A stretch of DNA of 64,000 nt. Origin: Polyangiaceae bacterium. GTDB lineage: Bacteria > Myxococcota_A > Polyangia > Polyangiales > Polyangiaceae. Made by a program: the position numbers and the translations under genes. A model generated the notes under the pieces. The model ran no database searches. It saw only the letters and a list, made by a program, of their open reading frames with translations, and had not been told where the DNA came from. Below are positions 8,431 through 17,951 of the stretch, piece after piece; position 1 is the first letter of the stretch; every line of letters begins with the position of its first letter. The stretch spans positions 95,376 to 159,375 of the forward strand of contig JABFXY010000072.1 of assembly GCA_013361525.1 (NCBI GenBank), read 5' to 3'.

Positions 8431-9084
8431 TCAGACCTCGCTCGCGCGCTCGACGATCGCGTGGACCAGCCCGTAGTCCCGCGCTTGCGCCGCCGTCATC
8501 CAGAAGTTCCGGTCCGTGTCCGCGGCGATCTTCTCGTACGGCTGGCCCGTCGCCTCCGCGAAGATGCGATTGAGCCGCTCGCGGATCGCGAGGATCTGGT
8601 TCGTCTCGATCTCGATGTCGGCCGCGTTGCCTCGAATCCCGCCGAGCGGCTGATGGAGAAGAAAGCGCGTATTGGGCAGCGAAAAGCGATTCTCCTTCTT
8701 CGCCGCGGAATAGATGAGCGCGCCTGCGCTCGCGACCCAACCGGTACCGATCATCTTCACCTCGGGGCCGATGAAGCGCACCAGATCGTAGATCGTCGCG
8801 CCCGCTTCGACGTGACCACCTTGCGAGTGCACGATCATGCGAATGGGCTCGTTGCTCTGTTGCGCGAGGGAGAGGAGGCGCGCAGCGGTCGCCTGCGCGA
8901 GCTCGGTCGTCACCTCGCCGAAGACGAGCACGGTGCGGCTCTCGAATAGGCTCTTTTCGACCATCGCGAGCGGATGTGCACTCGCTGCGGGCTCTTTCTC
9001 TTGCGGATCTTCCTCGAGGCGAATCATCGCCCGAACGTGTCCGGAAGCCGCACGATCGGCCATATCCGAAACGCTCGAATTCAC
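8431..9084 (-). CDS. ClpP-family serine protease
   Basis: 217 residues. ClpP fold: GTGWVASAGALIYSAA holds the nucleophilic Ser, RFLLHQPLGG the catalytic His, and AADTDRNFWMTAAQARDYGL the Asp followed by the usual handle region. The N-terminal 45 residues are polar, and the core differs from housekeeping ClpP, in which the Ser block reads GQAASMGA. It is therefore probably an accessory ClpP-like peptidase rather than the main ClpP. No Clp ATPase is nearby. Confidence 0.82.
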   Translation of the reverse strand: MNSSVSDMADRAASGHVRAMIRLEEDPQEKEPAASAHPLAMVEKSLFESRTVLVFGEVTTELAQATAARLLSLAQQSNEPIRMIVHSQGGHVEAGATIYDLVRFIGPEVKMIGTGWVASAGALIYSAAKKENRFSLPNTRFLLHQPLGGIRGNAADIEIETNQILAIRERLNRIFAEATGQPYEKIAADTDRNFWMTAAQARDYGLVHAIVERASEV

Positions 9085-9149
9085 GGCTAGGAGCTGCTTC
9101 GAGACCGGCGCGTCTCGACAGTCGCCTCGGGACGAGGCATTCGATCGTC

Positions 9150-9587
9150 ATGGCCGCGCCGCACCTCTTCCTCGAAGCCTCGAAGGTCCCGTGTGCGAAC
9201 GACGAAAAGCCGCGCATCGGGCGCGAACGAGGCGATGAGCGGATCGCGCGGGCCACCAACGCCATGCTCACGCGCATCGACGCGCGTTGGACCGTGCGAT
9301 CGCTCGCGAAGATCGCTGGCATGTCACGCGCCGCGTTCGCGCGCCTCTTCTGGAAAGAGCACGGCGCCCCGCCGCTCAAGTGGCTGACCGCACAACGAAT
9401 GCGGCGCGCATCGGACCTTTTCGCCGACGGCGACGGCACGTTGTCCAACATCGCCAAAGTCGTCGGCTACGAATCCGAGTTCGCGCTCAGCCGCGCATTC
9501 AAACGCCATTTCGGCGTCGCCCCCGCGGTGTATCGGTCGCAACTGCGCGTTGGTCGTGCGGAGCCGACGATGGCGCTCGCCGCTTGA
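9150..9587 (+). CDS. AraC-type transcriptional regulator (DNA-binding domain)
   Basis: 145 residues, so essentially a stand-alone AraC C-terminal domain. It has two helix-turn-helices, WTVRSLAKIAGMSRAAFARL and LSNIAKVVGYESEFALSRAF, followed by KRHFGVAPAVYR, the family signature. About 30 residues precede the domain, too few for a sensor domain. It is divergent from the ClpP-like gene with 65 bases between starts, so it may regulate that promoter. Confidence 0.85.
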   Translation: MAAPHLFLEASKVPCANDEKPRIGRERGDERIARATNAMLTRIDARWTVRSLAKIAGMSRAAFARLFWKEHGAPPLKWLTAQRMRRASDLFADGDGTLSNIAKVVGYESEFALSRAFKRHFGVAPAVYRSQLRVGRAEPTMALAA

Positions 9588-9602
9588 GGTCTCGGCCAAT
9601 GC

Positions 9603-10454
9603 TCAGTCGGTACAGGCACCCGTCTTGAGAGAGTGACGTGCGTACCGATTGAGGTCCGATCCTTCGGCCGTGATCTTCTCGGGCGGGTCTTTCATATAGA
9701 AGTCGACCCACGACATCAGCTTGTAGACGTTGGCGTCCTTGTATTCTTCGTTCTTCGGGTAGGCCATTCCGACGCCGCCGTACGTGTGCTCCCGCATGCA
9801 GAAGCTCTGCGCCTTGTCGGTAGCGACGAGGTACGACGTCGTCGCGTTCTTTTCCGTCGGCTCCGGCAACTCGCCGACCTCCTTGTCGTCGAAGAAAACC
9901 TTTCGCGCCTCGGGACAGCTGAAGCCGAAGAGCTTGTGCGTGTGGCCTTCGGGCTTGTCCGCGACAAGGGTGTGCTTGCCGACCCTGATCGTCGGGCCTT
10001 CCTTTTCAGCGCCGTACACGTAGATGCGCGCGAGATCCCAGTGGCCATCCTTCACTTGAAAGAACACCTTCGTCGGATCTCCGTCCGTCGAGGCCCTCTC
10101 CTCCTTCGGAGGTCGCACGAGCGGAAGCAGCGCCTCCCCACACGGGGACGGCACCTGCGCCTGCAAGCGATCCGTCGACCAGATATCGATGTCCGCCGGC
10201 AGCGCGATCGCGGCAATGTGATTCGTCCCGTCCTCCGAAGCCTTCACCTCGGCGATCGCCTTGCCCTCGAACAGGATCTTCGACTCCGGCGGAACGCCGA
10301 GCGGCACCATGATGGTGTAGTAGCGCTGCGGCTTCGCAGGCGCGGAGCTGCTGGCCGCGGGCGCCGAGTCGGACGCGTTCTGATTGCAACCGCTGACGGC
10401 GGCGGTCGCTGCCACGAGCGCGAGGAGGAGCGGGCGCAGGGATACGGGGGGCAT
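9603..10454 (-). CDS. Lipoprotein, hypothetical
   Basis: 283 residues. Signal peptide from MPPVSLRPLLLALVAATA to the lipobox AVSG-C, then a Ser/Ala/Pro linker. The mature part has a Lys/Asp-rich region and a cluster of Cys residues. I recognise no family. The open frame extends upstream but the signal peptide fixes the start. It is convergent with the AraC gene, 15 bases apart. Confidence 0.75.
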   Translation of the reverse strand: MPPVSLRPLLLALVAATAAVSGCNQNASDSAPAASSSAPAKPQRYYTIMVPLGVPPESKILFEGKAIAEVKASEDGTNHIAAIALPADIDIWSTDRLQAQVPSPCGEALLPLVRPPKEERASTDGDPTKVFFQVKDGHWDLARIYVYGAEKEGPTIRVGKHTLVADKPEGHTHKLFGFSCPEARKVFFDDKEVGELPEPTEKNATTSYLVATDKAQSFCMREHTYGGVGMAYPKNEEYKDANVYKLMSWVDFYMKDPPEKITAEGSDLNRYARHSLKTGACTD

Positions 10455-10531
10455 CGAGTGCGACGATAGCGTGATCTCGTGCGGCGTTTCTCGACTCGTG
10501 AGCGTCGACGACTTGGGTGTAGGCTCCTTGC

Positions 10532-11392
10532 GTGTCCCCATCGCTTCGACAGCTCGCTCCTCCGCCTGTTTCGGTCGTCGCCGCAATTCCCCAATCCACC
10601 CAGTGGGTCGCCGGCGGCGGCCATTTCTACGTAGGTGACGTCGAGACCGGCAAGGCGTCGATCTACGACGGCTACGCGTGGTTGAAGGGCGTTGTCGCCC
10701 TCGATGCAACGACCTTGGCGATGACCAACGGCTCGACGGTCGTCGCGGTCAGGTTCCCCGAGCTCGAGATCCTTCGGCGAATCGAGCTACCTCCGGTACC
10801 GGACACCTGGCGTTACCTCTTTGCCGGCACGAAGGACCTCTACGCGTTGGTGACTGGCTCACGACTCTCCGTCTTTGGAGAGACAGAGAAGAGTGTGCTC
10901 GCGGACAACGCCGCGTGGGGCAGCCCCGATGCGTTCACCGCCGTCGAAGTGTTGCCTCGAAGCAAAGGCATCGTCGTCGCCCGTGGAGATGGTCGACTCG
11001 AAGTCCGCGATGCGGAGACGCTCGAGGTTCGAGCGGTTCATCGACCGCTCACACAGGACGCCGGCTGCATCTGCGCCTTGAACGACGACATCGTCGCGGT
11101 GACGGATGGAGATCGCACCACCGCTTTGGTGTCGCTCTCGTCTGGGACCGTCGAACGCCTCGATTACCAGGATGTCGTGATCGGGCTCCACCCTCGCGCC
11201 GATGGGTCGCTGGCCCTCGCTTGCCCCAGGCGGGCCTTGGTGTACGCGGGAAACAAGCGTGTGCACGACGTCGACTTTGCCGGACAGGTTCCTGGCGCGG
11301 TCATGGTGAAACAGTCGGCGATGATTGGAGAGATGTTGTTGTTTGCAGATCAGATTCGAGGGCTTGTTTCGCTTCCCCTATCATTGCAATAG
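10532..11392 (+). CDS. Predicted beta-propeller-like protein
   Basis: 286 residues, GTG start. It is built of repeated short beta-strand units (GGGHFYVGDVETGKASIYDG, then VARGDGRLEVRDAETLEV, then VSLSSGTVERLDYQD), the pattern of a WD/PQQ-like propeller reading. No signal peptide. Function unknown. Ends 19 bases before the DUF4261-like gene. Confidence 0.6.
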   Translation: MSPSLRQLAPPPVSVVAAIPQSTQWVAGGGHFYVGDVETGKASIYDGYAWLKGVVALDATTLAMTNGSTVVAVRFPELEILRRIELPPVPDTWRYLFAGTKDLYALVTGSRLSVFGETEKSVLADNAAWGSPDAFTAVEVLPRSKGIVVARGDGRLEVRDAETLEVRAVHRPLTQDAGCICALNDDIVAVTDGDRTTALVSLSSGTVERLDYQDVVIGLHPRADGSLALACPRRALVYAGNKRVHDVDFAGQVPGAVMVKQSAMIGEMLLFADQIRGLVSLPLSLQ

Positions 11393-11411
11393 CGGCTCAC
11401 CCGCACAAACC

Positions 11412-12182
11412 ATGCACCTGACCTTCGTCCTCCTACGCAGCGCCGACCAACTCGCTCCAGAAGCAATCGTCGAGGCGTATTCGAATCTCTTCGGCAAACA
11501 CCTGGCTACGGAGACGGGAGACGTCCTGACCCTCCGGGACCCTTCAGGCACCGAAGCCATGTTGACCGTCGTCGCTGCACCCATCGCGACCGGCGAGGTC
11601 GAAGCGGCGGCATCGCTATCGGTCGCGAGGTTCGCCGGCGACATCGAAACGACCCACGAGGCACATATCATCGTCGCGACGCCCGACGACTCGTCGGCGA
11701 ACTCGCGTCTTCGACACTCCAGAATCGTCGCCGCGATCGCCGAGGCGTCCGACGCCGTGGCGATTTATGACGGCGGCGCACGCGCAGCTCACCCCAAAGA
11801 CTTCTTCCTCGACGTTATCGGCGTCGAAGGCTTCCCGGTTGCTCTGTGGACCGGCGTTGCCGCCGTCTCGGCGGGCGAGGACGACGTTCAGTTCATCACG
11901 GTCGGCCTCACCACCTTCGACCTCCCCGACTTGCTCGTTTCCTTCGAGCGAGACGACGCCGATGATGCACTCGGCTTCATCCTCGATGTCGCCGAATACA
12001 TGATCAGCCGCGGCGCCGCGCCTGCTGACGGTGAAACGATAGGGCGGTCCGACACGGAGAAGTACGCCGTCGAGCATGTGCGGTCGCCGGTCGATGAAGA
12101 GGCGACGGTCGTGCATCTCGACTTTGGTAGGCCGCTGGATGTGGACGGTGGAGGCGAGGCGGACACGCCGAGCTCACAGTAG
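11412..12182 (+). CDS. DUF4261-like protein
   Basis: 256 residues, no signal. The C-terminal block AVSAGEDDVQFITVGLTTFDL with PDLLV and IDVAEYM-like helices resembles DUF4261 proteins, a family often found with polymorphic toxin or secretion clusters. The ATG (MHLTFVLLRSAD) lies inside a longer open frame. I chose it because upstream codons overlap the preceding gene. Assignment is by resemblance only. Confidence 0.6.
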   Translation: MHLTFVLLRSADQLAPEAIVEAYSNLFGKHLATETGDVLTLRDPSGTEAMLTVVAAPIATGEVEAAASLSVARFAGDIETTHEAHIIVATPDDSSANSRLRHSRIVAAIAEASDAVAIYDGGARAAHPKDFFLDVIGVEGFPVALWTGVAAVSAGEDDVQFITVGLTTFDLPDLLVSFERDDADDALGFILDVAEYMISRGAAPADGETIGRSDTEKYAVEHVRSPVDEEATVVHLDFGRPLDVDGGGEADTPSSQ

Positions 12183-12207
12183 AACGCCCCTGCCGAGCGC
12201 GGCACCG

Positions 12208-12789
12208 TCAATCCTCGGCGGAGAACATGACGATGTTGCTCGCATTCAGGCGAATGCATAGCTGGTCGGTCGAGCTGCTGATCTTGACGTGCCGTGCCCA
12301 GGGCGCGCGTGGCGCGAGCTCGATCAGAAGCTCTTTCCCCGGGCCCACTTCAACGGCGAACGTACGGTCATCCGTGGCCTGTTTCAGCCAGCGGCCGTCT
12401 ACGAGATAAACATGCCCGAGCGTCCCCCGCGAATTGAGCTTCGACCCGATCTTTCGCCGGCGATCTCCTACCGGCCAGTCCTCGATGAAGACATATGCGA
12501 CGTTCGACGCGGCCGGTTCGATTATCAGGCTGCTCCCTCGAAAGGTGGAAAACGACACCTGACCGCGGAAGCCGGGATGCGGCGCAAGATTGATCTCGAG
12601 GTCGACCCCGACGGGGCGCTCGAGGACGAGCTCGTGCGTGCGGACCGGCGTCCGGGTATCGTCGGCGGCGACGGCAAATGTCTTGTAGGGTCGGATTCGG
12701 GGGAAGGTCGGCATCGTTGGGGATGGGTTGGTTTTCTCGATCGGCATCGCGAAAACCCCGATCCCTGTCAGTAGGTGCAGGTCCTTCAT
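12208..12789 (-). CDS. Hypothetical protein
   Basis: 193 residues. It could start at 12789 or at an internal ATG (MPIEKTNPSP or MPTFPRIRPY). Predicted beta-rich, with no signal peptide and no recognised domain. Convergent with the DUF4261-like gene and divergent from the WGR pair. Confidence 0.6.
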   Translation of the reverse strand: MKDLHLLTGIGVFAMPIEKTNPSPTMPTFPRIRPYKTFAVAADDTRTPVRTHELVLERPVGVDLEINLAPHPGFRGQVSFSTFRGSSLIIEPAASNVAYVFIEDWPVGDRRRKIGSKLNSRGTLGHVYLVDGRWLKQATDDRTFAVEVGPGKELLIELAPRAPWARHVKISSSTDQLCIRLNASNIVMFSAED

Positions 12790-12814
12790 CAGAGCTCACC
12801 GAGACGTCGCCGAC

Positions 12815-12960
12815 AGCCTACGAAGTTCTGCCAACCGGGAGGGAAAAACCATCGGCCCCGTACGCTCCGGCGCCGGATTCACGCGGCAGATCGGAGAGCG
12901 CATGGAGGCGAAGCGGCGTTTCGAGTTCGTCGAGGGCTCGTCGCGGAAGTTTTGGGAGAC
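12815..12960 (+). repeat. Duplicated leader, copy 1 (other copy 14663-14805)
   Basis: The untranslated leader and first codons of the first WGR gene share CCTACGAAGTTCTGCCA, CCGGGAGGGAA, CCCCGTACG and AAGCGGCGTTTCGAG in the same order with the leader of the second. So the tandem duplication included the promoter region, and both genes should be controlled alike. Confidence 0.8.
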
Positions 12961-14647
12961 GTGGTGCGTCGGCAACGAGGTCCACACCCAGTACGGCAAG
13001 ATTGGCGCGGCCGGGCAAAGCACAGTGAAGACGGAATCCGACGCAGCCGCAGCGGCGAAGCTGCTCGGCAAGCTCGTCGCGGAGAAGACCAAGAAGGGCT
13101 ACGTCGAGGTAGGTGCGGCTGGCAGTGAACCCACGCCGCCCCCCGCGGGGAAGGTCACGAAGCCGAGCGCCAAAGCTGGCAAGTCACCGGCGGCTGGCGC
13201 ACAAGAGCGGTCGTCCGCAACGCCGCTCGATCTCGTCGAGCTGATGATCGAGCAGATCGCGAAGCACAAGCGATTCTTCCGAGACGAGCTGGAGATACTC
13301 GGCAATCACGCCGCGACGGCATCACAACCGACGGTCCTCGGCTGGCTGGCGAAGATTCCCGAAGACGACGGCTGGCGATGCGGGGGCGCGGCGCGCATCG
13401 CCATCGCGCTCTTCTATGCTGGTGAGACCGAGCGCGCGAAGGAGCTACTCGGAGAGGCGCGGGCGAATGTGCCGGCGGAAGCACCCACGCACTGGGAAGC
13501 GCACCACGGCGTAACACACGCGCACGTGGCGCTCGCTGCCGCGGAGCTCTTGCTCGACCCCGCCGCTGGTCAAACCCGCCTCGAACGCTTGCGCGCCGTC
13601 GAAGGCAGCCCCGGGGAACACGCCACGCTCATCCTGTCGACACTTCTCATCGGGCGTCAGTGGACTACAGCAGAGACCGCCGCCAAGGCCGTCGAAGCGA
13701 TCTCGTTCAACTCCACACGCTACTTTCGCTACGCAATCTCGTGTGCGCTGCGCTGCGATCAACATGATTTGGTCGGCAAGCTCCTCTCGGCGCTGGAAGG
13801 CGACAACAGTCACGAGGCTGCCGCGTCGATGGTGTACGAGCATTCCCTCCGCTGGAAGCGCCCCCAGGATTTGCTCGAGCTGTGCTTGCGTTTCCCCGAA
13901 ACGTTCATGGAGCAATACGTGCTCGACGCCCTGGTCGACTGCGCGCTCGTCGATCGCGATAGTGCCGCTCGCTTCGCCGAGAAGATCTCGAATCTACGAC
14001 CGCCGCAGTATCCGGATATGGAGGTCATACTCGGCTGTGCCTTGTACCGCTTTCGCGGCGACCCCGAAGGCGGCGCGCGATTTCTGACGTCCAGGACCGA
14101 CGAGAGCCTCAAAGACAAGGAGCGATGGGCGCCGCTGCCGGACGCGATCGCGGGCGACGACACGTCCCCGAGCACCGACTGGATGAAGATGGGTCGCTTT
14201 CGGTGGACGAAGGAGCTCGCCGAGAAGGAGCTGCTGCCGAACGGGAGACTCAACGAGTTTACGCTCAATGAGGTGCTTCGAAACATGCATCAGCTCGTGC
14301 GTATCGGCGCAGGCGACACCGCGCGCGAGCAGCTGCCCAAGCTCCTCGAGGCGATCGACAAGGTCTCGAAAGGCGACCGCGGCAGTGTCGGCGAACACCT
14401 CGGCTACCTCGCAGGGCTGCTGCGGGATGCGAAGCTTGGTGACACCGCGTCGAAGCTGGTCACGGCTCGAAGCCGAGTGCAGGTGCTGAAAGAGGTAGTG
14501 GCGGGCGCCGTCGAAGTCGGCGATTGGGACAGCGCACTCCGCGTCGCCGAAAAGACACCGGATTCCGACCTCAACGACCGACAAAACATGGTCTGCAACG
14601 CGCTTTCCGGGACGCGCCGGCACGTGCGGTATTTCTGCACACTCTGA
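12902..14647 (+). CDS. WGR-domain protein, copy 1
   Basis: 581 residues. The N-terminal WGR domain (residues 1-70) starts RRFEFVEGSSRKFWETWCVG and contains YGKIGAAGQS, then an acidic/Lys C-terminal helix. An Ala/Lys/Pro linker (about 75-105) leads to a long helical-repeat region with TPR-like segments. WGR domains bind nucleic acid ends or poly-ADP-ribose-type partners. Many bacterial ones have unknown roles. It is a full-length tandem paralogue of the next gene, with conserved blocks such as TPLDLVELMIEQ and LVELMIEQIAKHKR. Confidence 0.85.
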   Translation: MEAKRRFEFVEGSSRKFWETWCVGNEVHTQYGKIGAAGQSTVKTESDAAAAAKLLGKLVAEKTKKGYVEVGAAGSEPTPPPAGKVTKPSAKAGKSPAAGAQERSSATPLDLVELMIEQIAKHKRFFRDELEILGNHAATASQPTVLGWLAKIPEDDGWRCGGAARIAIALFYAGETERAKELLGEARANVPAEAPTHWEAHHGVTHAHVALAAAELLLDPAAGQTRLERLRAVEGSPGEHATLILSTLLIGRQWTTAETAAKAVEAISFNSTRYFRYAISCALRCDQHDLVGKLLSALEGDNSHEAAASMVYEHSLRWKRPQDLLELCLRFPETFMEQYVLDALVDCALVDRDSAARFAEKISNLRPPQYPDMEVILGCALYRFRGDPEGGARFLTSRTDESLKDKERWAPLPDAIAGDDTSPSTDWMKMGRFRWTKELAEKELLPNGRLNEFTLNEVLRNMHQLVRIGAGDTAREQLPKLLEAIDKVSKGDRGSVGEHLGYLAGLLRDAKLGDTASKLVTARSRVQVLKEVVAGAVEVGDWDSALRVAEKTPDSDLNDRQNMVCNALSGTRRHVRYFCTL

Positions 14648-14748
14648 CGAACGCCAGCACCCTACGAAGTTCTGCCAGCCGGGAGGGAATGGATGGCGAC
14701 CCCGTACGTTCCGGCATCTGATTCACAGCTACAGGCGAGGGAGGAATC

Positions 14749-16587
14749 ATGGCGGCGAAGCGGCGTTTCGAGCTCATCGATGGTTCGTCGAACAAGTTCT
14801 GGGAGACGTGGTGCGTCGGGCGTGAAGTCCACACGCAGTACGGCAAGATCGGTTCGACCGGGCAAACCACGGTGAAGAAGGAAGCCGACGCGGCCGCCGC
14901 GACGAAGCTCCTCGGCAAGCTGATCGCCGAGAAGACGAGGAAGGGTTACCTCGAGGTGCGCTCCGTCGGCGGTGCGTCGGCGAAGCCGGCGGCAAAAGCC
15001 GATACCAAAACCAAAACGGCAAAGGCGCCGGCAGCGGCACCCGCGGCGAAGACCGCGAAGCCCGCAGCCAAGACTGCCAAGGCCGCAGTCAAACCCGAGA
15101 AGGCAACGGCCAAACTGGTAAAGGAGCCGTCTGTCAGCGTGACCGACGGTCCGCACGCGACGCCCCTCGATCTCGTCGAGCTGATGATCGAGCAGCTCGC
15201 GAAGCACAAGCGAGTCTCCGACGACGAGCTGGAGATCCTCGCCAATTACGCCGCGAGCGCACCGCAGAAGGCTGTCTTGGGTTGGCTGAAGTCGGTTCCC
15301 AAGAACGATGGCTGGCGCTGCGCAGGCGCGGCGCGCATTGCGATCGGGCTCTTCTACGCAGGAGAGATCGAGCGCGCGAAGGAGCTCCTCGCGGAGGCGC
15401 GCGAGCAGACGCCGAAGGAGTCACCGAAGCACTGGGAAGAACATTACGGCGTCACACATGCCCACGTGTCGCTCGCTGCCGCCGAGCTTTTGCTCGACCC
15501 CGCCGCCGGCAAGGCTCGCATCGCTCGACTTCGTGACATCAAAGGCAGCAACGACGAGCACGCCGCGCTCATCGTGTCGACACTTCTCATCGGGCGTCAG
15601 TGGCCCGCTGTGGAGGACGCCGCGAAAGCGATCCAGGAATTCGATTATGGCTTCTCGAGCTATTTCCAATACGCACTCTCGTGCGCGTTGCGCTGCGAGC
15701 AGCATGACCTCGTCGGCAAGCTGCTGAAGCAGTTCCACAGCGACGACAGCCACGAGCGTGCCGCGTCGACGGTGTACGAACACACCCTCCGCTGGCAGCG
15801 CCCCCAGGATTCGCTCGAGCTCTGTGTACGTTTCCCCGAGGTGTTTACGAAGCAGTATGTCCTCGACGCTCTCGTCGACTTCGCGCTCGTCGACGCAGCG
15901 AAGGCCGCGAGCTATGCCGAACGCATCTCGAATCTAAAGCCCAACGACGACATCAACTCCGACATCGTCCTAGGGTGCGCCTTGTACCGCTTCCGCAATG
16001 ACCCGCAGGGCGGCTCGCAATATCTCAAGGCACGGACCGAAAAGGAGATCCAGCACAAAGCCTTCGCGCCCCTGCGCGACGCCATCAGCGGCAAGGTCAC
16101 GCCGTCGAACTACGACACGGTGGACATGGGCCGCTTCCGATGGACCAAAGAGCTCGTCGCGCCGGCGCTCCTTCCGGAGGGCAAGCTCAACGGGTACAAG
16201 CTGCGCGAAGCCCTCCCCAAAGTGCACGAACTCGTGCGCATCGGCGCCGCCGACACCGCACGCGGCCTCCTGCCGAAGCTGATGGACGCGTTCGAGAGCA
16301 CGCCCAAGGGCGACCGCTCGACCACCGGCGACTATCTCGCCTATCTCGCCGGCATGCTAAGAGACGCCAAGCTCGGCGACACCATCTCGAAGCTCGTCAT
16401 GCCCAGCATCCGCGTGAAGGTGCTGAACCAAGTCGTCGCGGGCGCCCTCGAAGTCGGCGATTGGGATATCGCGCTCAGCATTGCTGAAAAGACGCCCGAT
16501 GCCGATCTCAACGACCGACAAAGGATGCTTCGCAGTGCGCTGTCTGGACGGCAGTGGCACAAGCGGCACTTCTGCTTGATTCCGTGA
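14749..16587 (+). CDS. WGR-domain protein, copy 2
   Basis: 612 residues. Same layout as copy 1: WGR domain (RRFELIDGSSNKFWETWCVG, HTQYGKIGSTGQT), a longer Lys/Ala/Thr-rich linker (about 80-125, PAAKTAKPAAKTAKAAVKPE) and the same helical-repeat body. The linker is basic and could bind DNA. It is 101 bases behind copy 1 with its own copy of the leader. A bidirectional terminator follows. Confidence 0.85.
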   Translation: MAAKRRFELIDGSSNKFWETWCVGREVHTQYGKIGSTGQTTVKKEADAAAATKLLGKLIAEKTRKGYLEVRSVGGASAKPAAKADTKTKTAKAPAAAPAAKTAKPAAKTAKAAVKPEKATAKLVKEPSVSVTDGPHATPLDLVELMIEQLAKHKRVSDDELEILANYAASAPQKAVLGWLKSVPKNDGWRCAGAARIAIGLFYAGEIERAKELLAEAREQTPKESPKHWEEHYGVTHAHVSLAAAELLLDPAAGKARIARLRDIKGSNDEHAALIVSTLLIGRQWPAVEDAAKAIQEFDYGFSSYFQYALSCALRCEQHDLVGKLLKQFHSDDSHERAASTVYEHTLRWQRPQDSLELCVRFPEVFTKQYVLDALVDFALVDAAKAASYAERISNLKPNDDINSDIVLGCALYRFRNDPQGGSQYLKARTEKEIQHKAFAPLRDAISGKVTPSNYDTVDMGRFRWTKELVAPALLPEGKLNGYKLREALPKVHELVRIGAADTARGLLPKLMDAFESTPKGDRSTTGDYLAYLAGMLRDAKLGDTISKLVMPSIRVKVLNQVVAGALEVGDWDIALSIAEKTPDADLNDRQRMLRSALSGRQWHKRHFCLIP

Positions 16588-16613
16588 GTGCGCGGTAGCG
16601 TTGGCTGTGATTG

Positions 16614-16643
16614 CGAAAGCCCCGCCGTGTGGTGGGGCTTTCG
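16614..16643. terminator. Bidirectional terminator
   Basis: Hairpin CGAAAGCCCCGCC-gtgt-GGTGGGGCTTTCG with A-rich and T-rich outer bases on either side, located between the WGR gene and the first convergent minus-strand gene. It marks the left border of the accessory island. Confidence 0.75.
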
Positions 16644-16673
16644 TGCTTATCGTCACGCCGATGTCTCGCGAAT

Positions 16674-16775
16674 CGCCAACTTCACGGCGTTCATCCTCCC
16701 TGAAGGTGAACACCAAGCGGACGCTCTCCTGCGAAGGGCTCCAATAAGCAACGGGAAGGCAGCACGCCCAACAAG
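16674..16775 (-). other. Degenerate attC-like site (weak)
   Basis: On the minus strand the right arm reads TGAACGCCGTGAAGTTGGCG, matching the conserved right arm of the sites at 54.8-63.0 kb. The matching left arm (GGGCGTGCTGCCTTCCC) would lie inside the 3' end of the SUKH gene, whose stop TGA sits in the right arm. No good RYYYAAC box is visible, so this is a weaker member. Confidence 0.35.
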
Positions 16776-17227
16776 AACGCACGGATGAGCGCTGACGACG
16801 AGAGGTCGTGCCGTTCCCAAGCTGCCGCGCGAGCGTCGAATACGACTGTTGACCAGTGGAAGCCCTCGGTCAGCCAAAACAGCGTGTCGCCGTTGTCCGT
16901 GATGCCCCAGGGAAAGAGCCCCAGCTCTTCCGGGAAGAGGGCAAACGGAACCTGCTCGGGATGAGCTCGGCGAATCGTGTGCAAGGCGCCGAGGGCACGA
17001 TTTGCTGCCCGCTCGAGAAGGAGCTCGTTCTCCGCAAAAGGGGTGAGAACGTGCAGAAAACCGCCCCAAGGCCCCGTGCCGAACACTGCGACGAGCTGTT
17101 TGAAATCGCTGGGCAGCGAGAGGGCGAGCCGACGCTCGACGCCTGTCCAATCGGTTCCGATACCGTGGGGCTTCTCCGGATACCCCACCAAGTCTATGAG
17201 GCGCTGGATGTCATCCGGGATCGTCAT
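16691..17227 (-). CDS. SMI1/KNR4 (SUKH) family immunity-type protein
   Basis: 178 residues. LALSLPSDFKQLVAVFGTGP is the typical SUKH core (LP.D...L....G), followed by FLHVLTPF and an E/W-rich C-terminal half. SUKH proteins commonly neutralise polymorphic nuclease toxins. No toxin lies beside it. The stop codon falls in an attC-like right arm. Confidence 0.75.
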   Translation of the reverse strand: MTIPDDIQRLIDLVGYPEKPHGIGTDWTGVERRLALSLPSDFKQLVAVFGTGPWGGFLHVLTPFAENELLLERAANRALGALHTIRRAHPEQVPFALFPEELGLFPWGITDNGDTLFWLTEGFHWSTVVFDARAAAWERHDLSSSALIRAFLLGVLPSRCLLEPFAGERPLGVHLQGG

Positions 17228-17318
17228 CTATGTCAGCCCAGGGTACTGTCCCTAATCGGGGCACGCCAGGGCACCGCGTCCTCATGTCCCATGGTCAGCG
17301 GCTCTTCTAGCCAATCGC

Positions 17319-17951
17319 TTATCGTTTCGTCGCGTCAAACCCGGCCCATTCCAACAGCCGCCCGACCCCGTTATCGCGATACGCACGATACCCCGCGAAG
17401 CGACTTCCGTAACAGCTCTCGGATTCCGTCTCGATGAGCTCTTTGACCTCCTGAAAGCGGGGTACCGCCGGGAGACCGAGCCAATCGCCGCCGCGCGTCG
17501 CCCCGTTCAGCAGGTTCTCGAGGCCGAGCCCTCCATCGGTGCCGAGGAACATCGCGGGCCGGCCTGCAATCATCGCAAACAACCACTCGGGACCGTCCGT
17601 GGACATGCGTATATCGACGAGCTCGTCCGACGGCTCATGGTCTGCCGCGAAGGCTTCGATGCGCGACTTCAGATCGGCAAGAGCCGTTCTGGCCGAGAAG
17701 TGGAGGAACTCGAGCGCAGTCGCCCACCGAATCGAGAGTTCTGGGTGACTCGTGGCTTCGACGACGGAAGCATCGAACGCGGGTTCCGTGAGCGGTCCCC
17801 ACAGGCGCCACTTCGGCATCGCAGTCCGTGAGAAAACCACGCGCCACTCCGCGCCGATGAGGAACTGCTGGAGTGCGGACGGCGACGGGAACCCGAGCCA
17901 CTGGTCCGGGTCGAGCAGGACGTTGTACGCGAGGCAGTCTACCACTCGCAT
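17319..17951 (-). CDS. Hypothetical immunity-type protein
   Basis: 210 residues, soluble. I recognise no named family. It has Trp/Phe-rich strands and acidic patches like other lone immunity proteins here. Its start overlaps the upstream gene by 13 bases, so the two form one translational unit. Confidence 0.65.
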   Translation of the reverse strand: MRVVDCLAYNVLLDPDQWLGFPSPSALQQFLIGAEWRVVFSRTAMPKWRLWGPLTEPAFDASVVEATSHPELSIRWATALEFLHFSARTALADLKSRIEAFAADHEPSDELVDIRMSTDGPEWLFAMIAGRPAMFLGTDGGLGLENLLNGATRGGDWLGLPAVPRFQEVKELIETESESCYGSRFAGYRAYRDNGVGRLLEWAGFDATKR

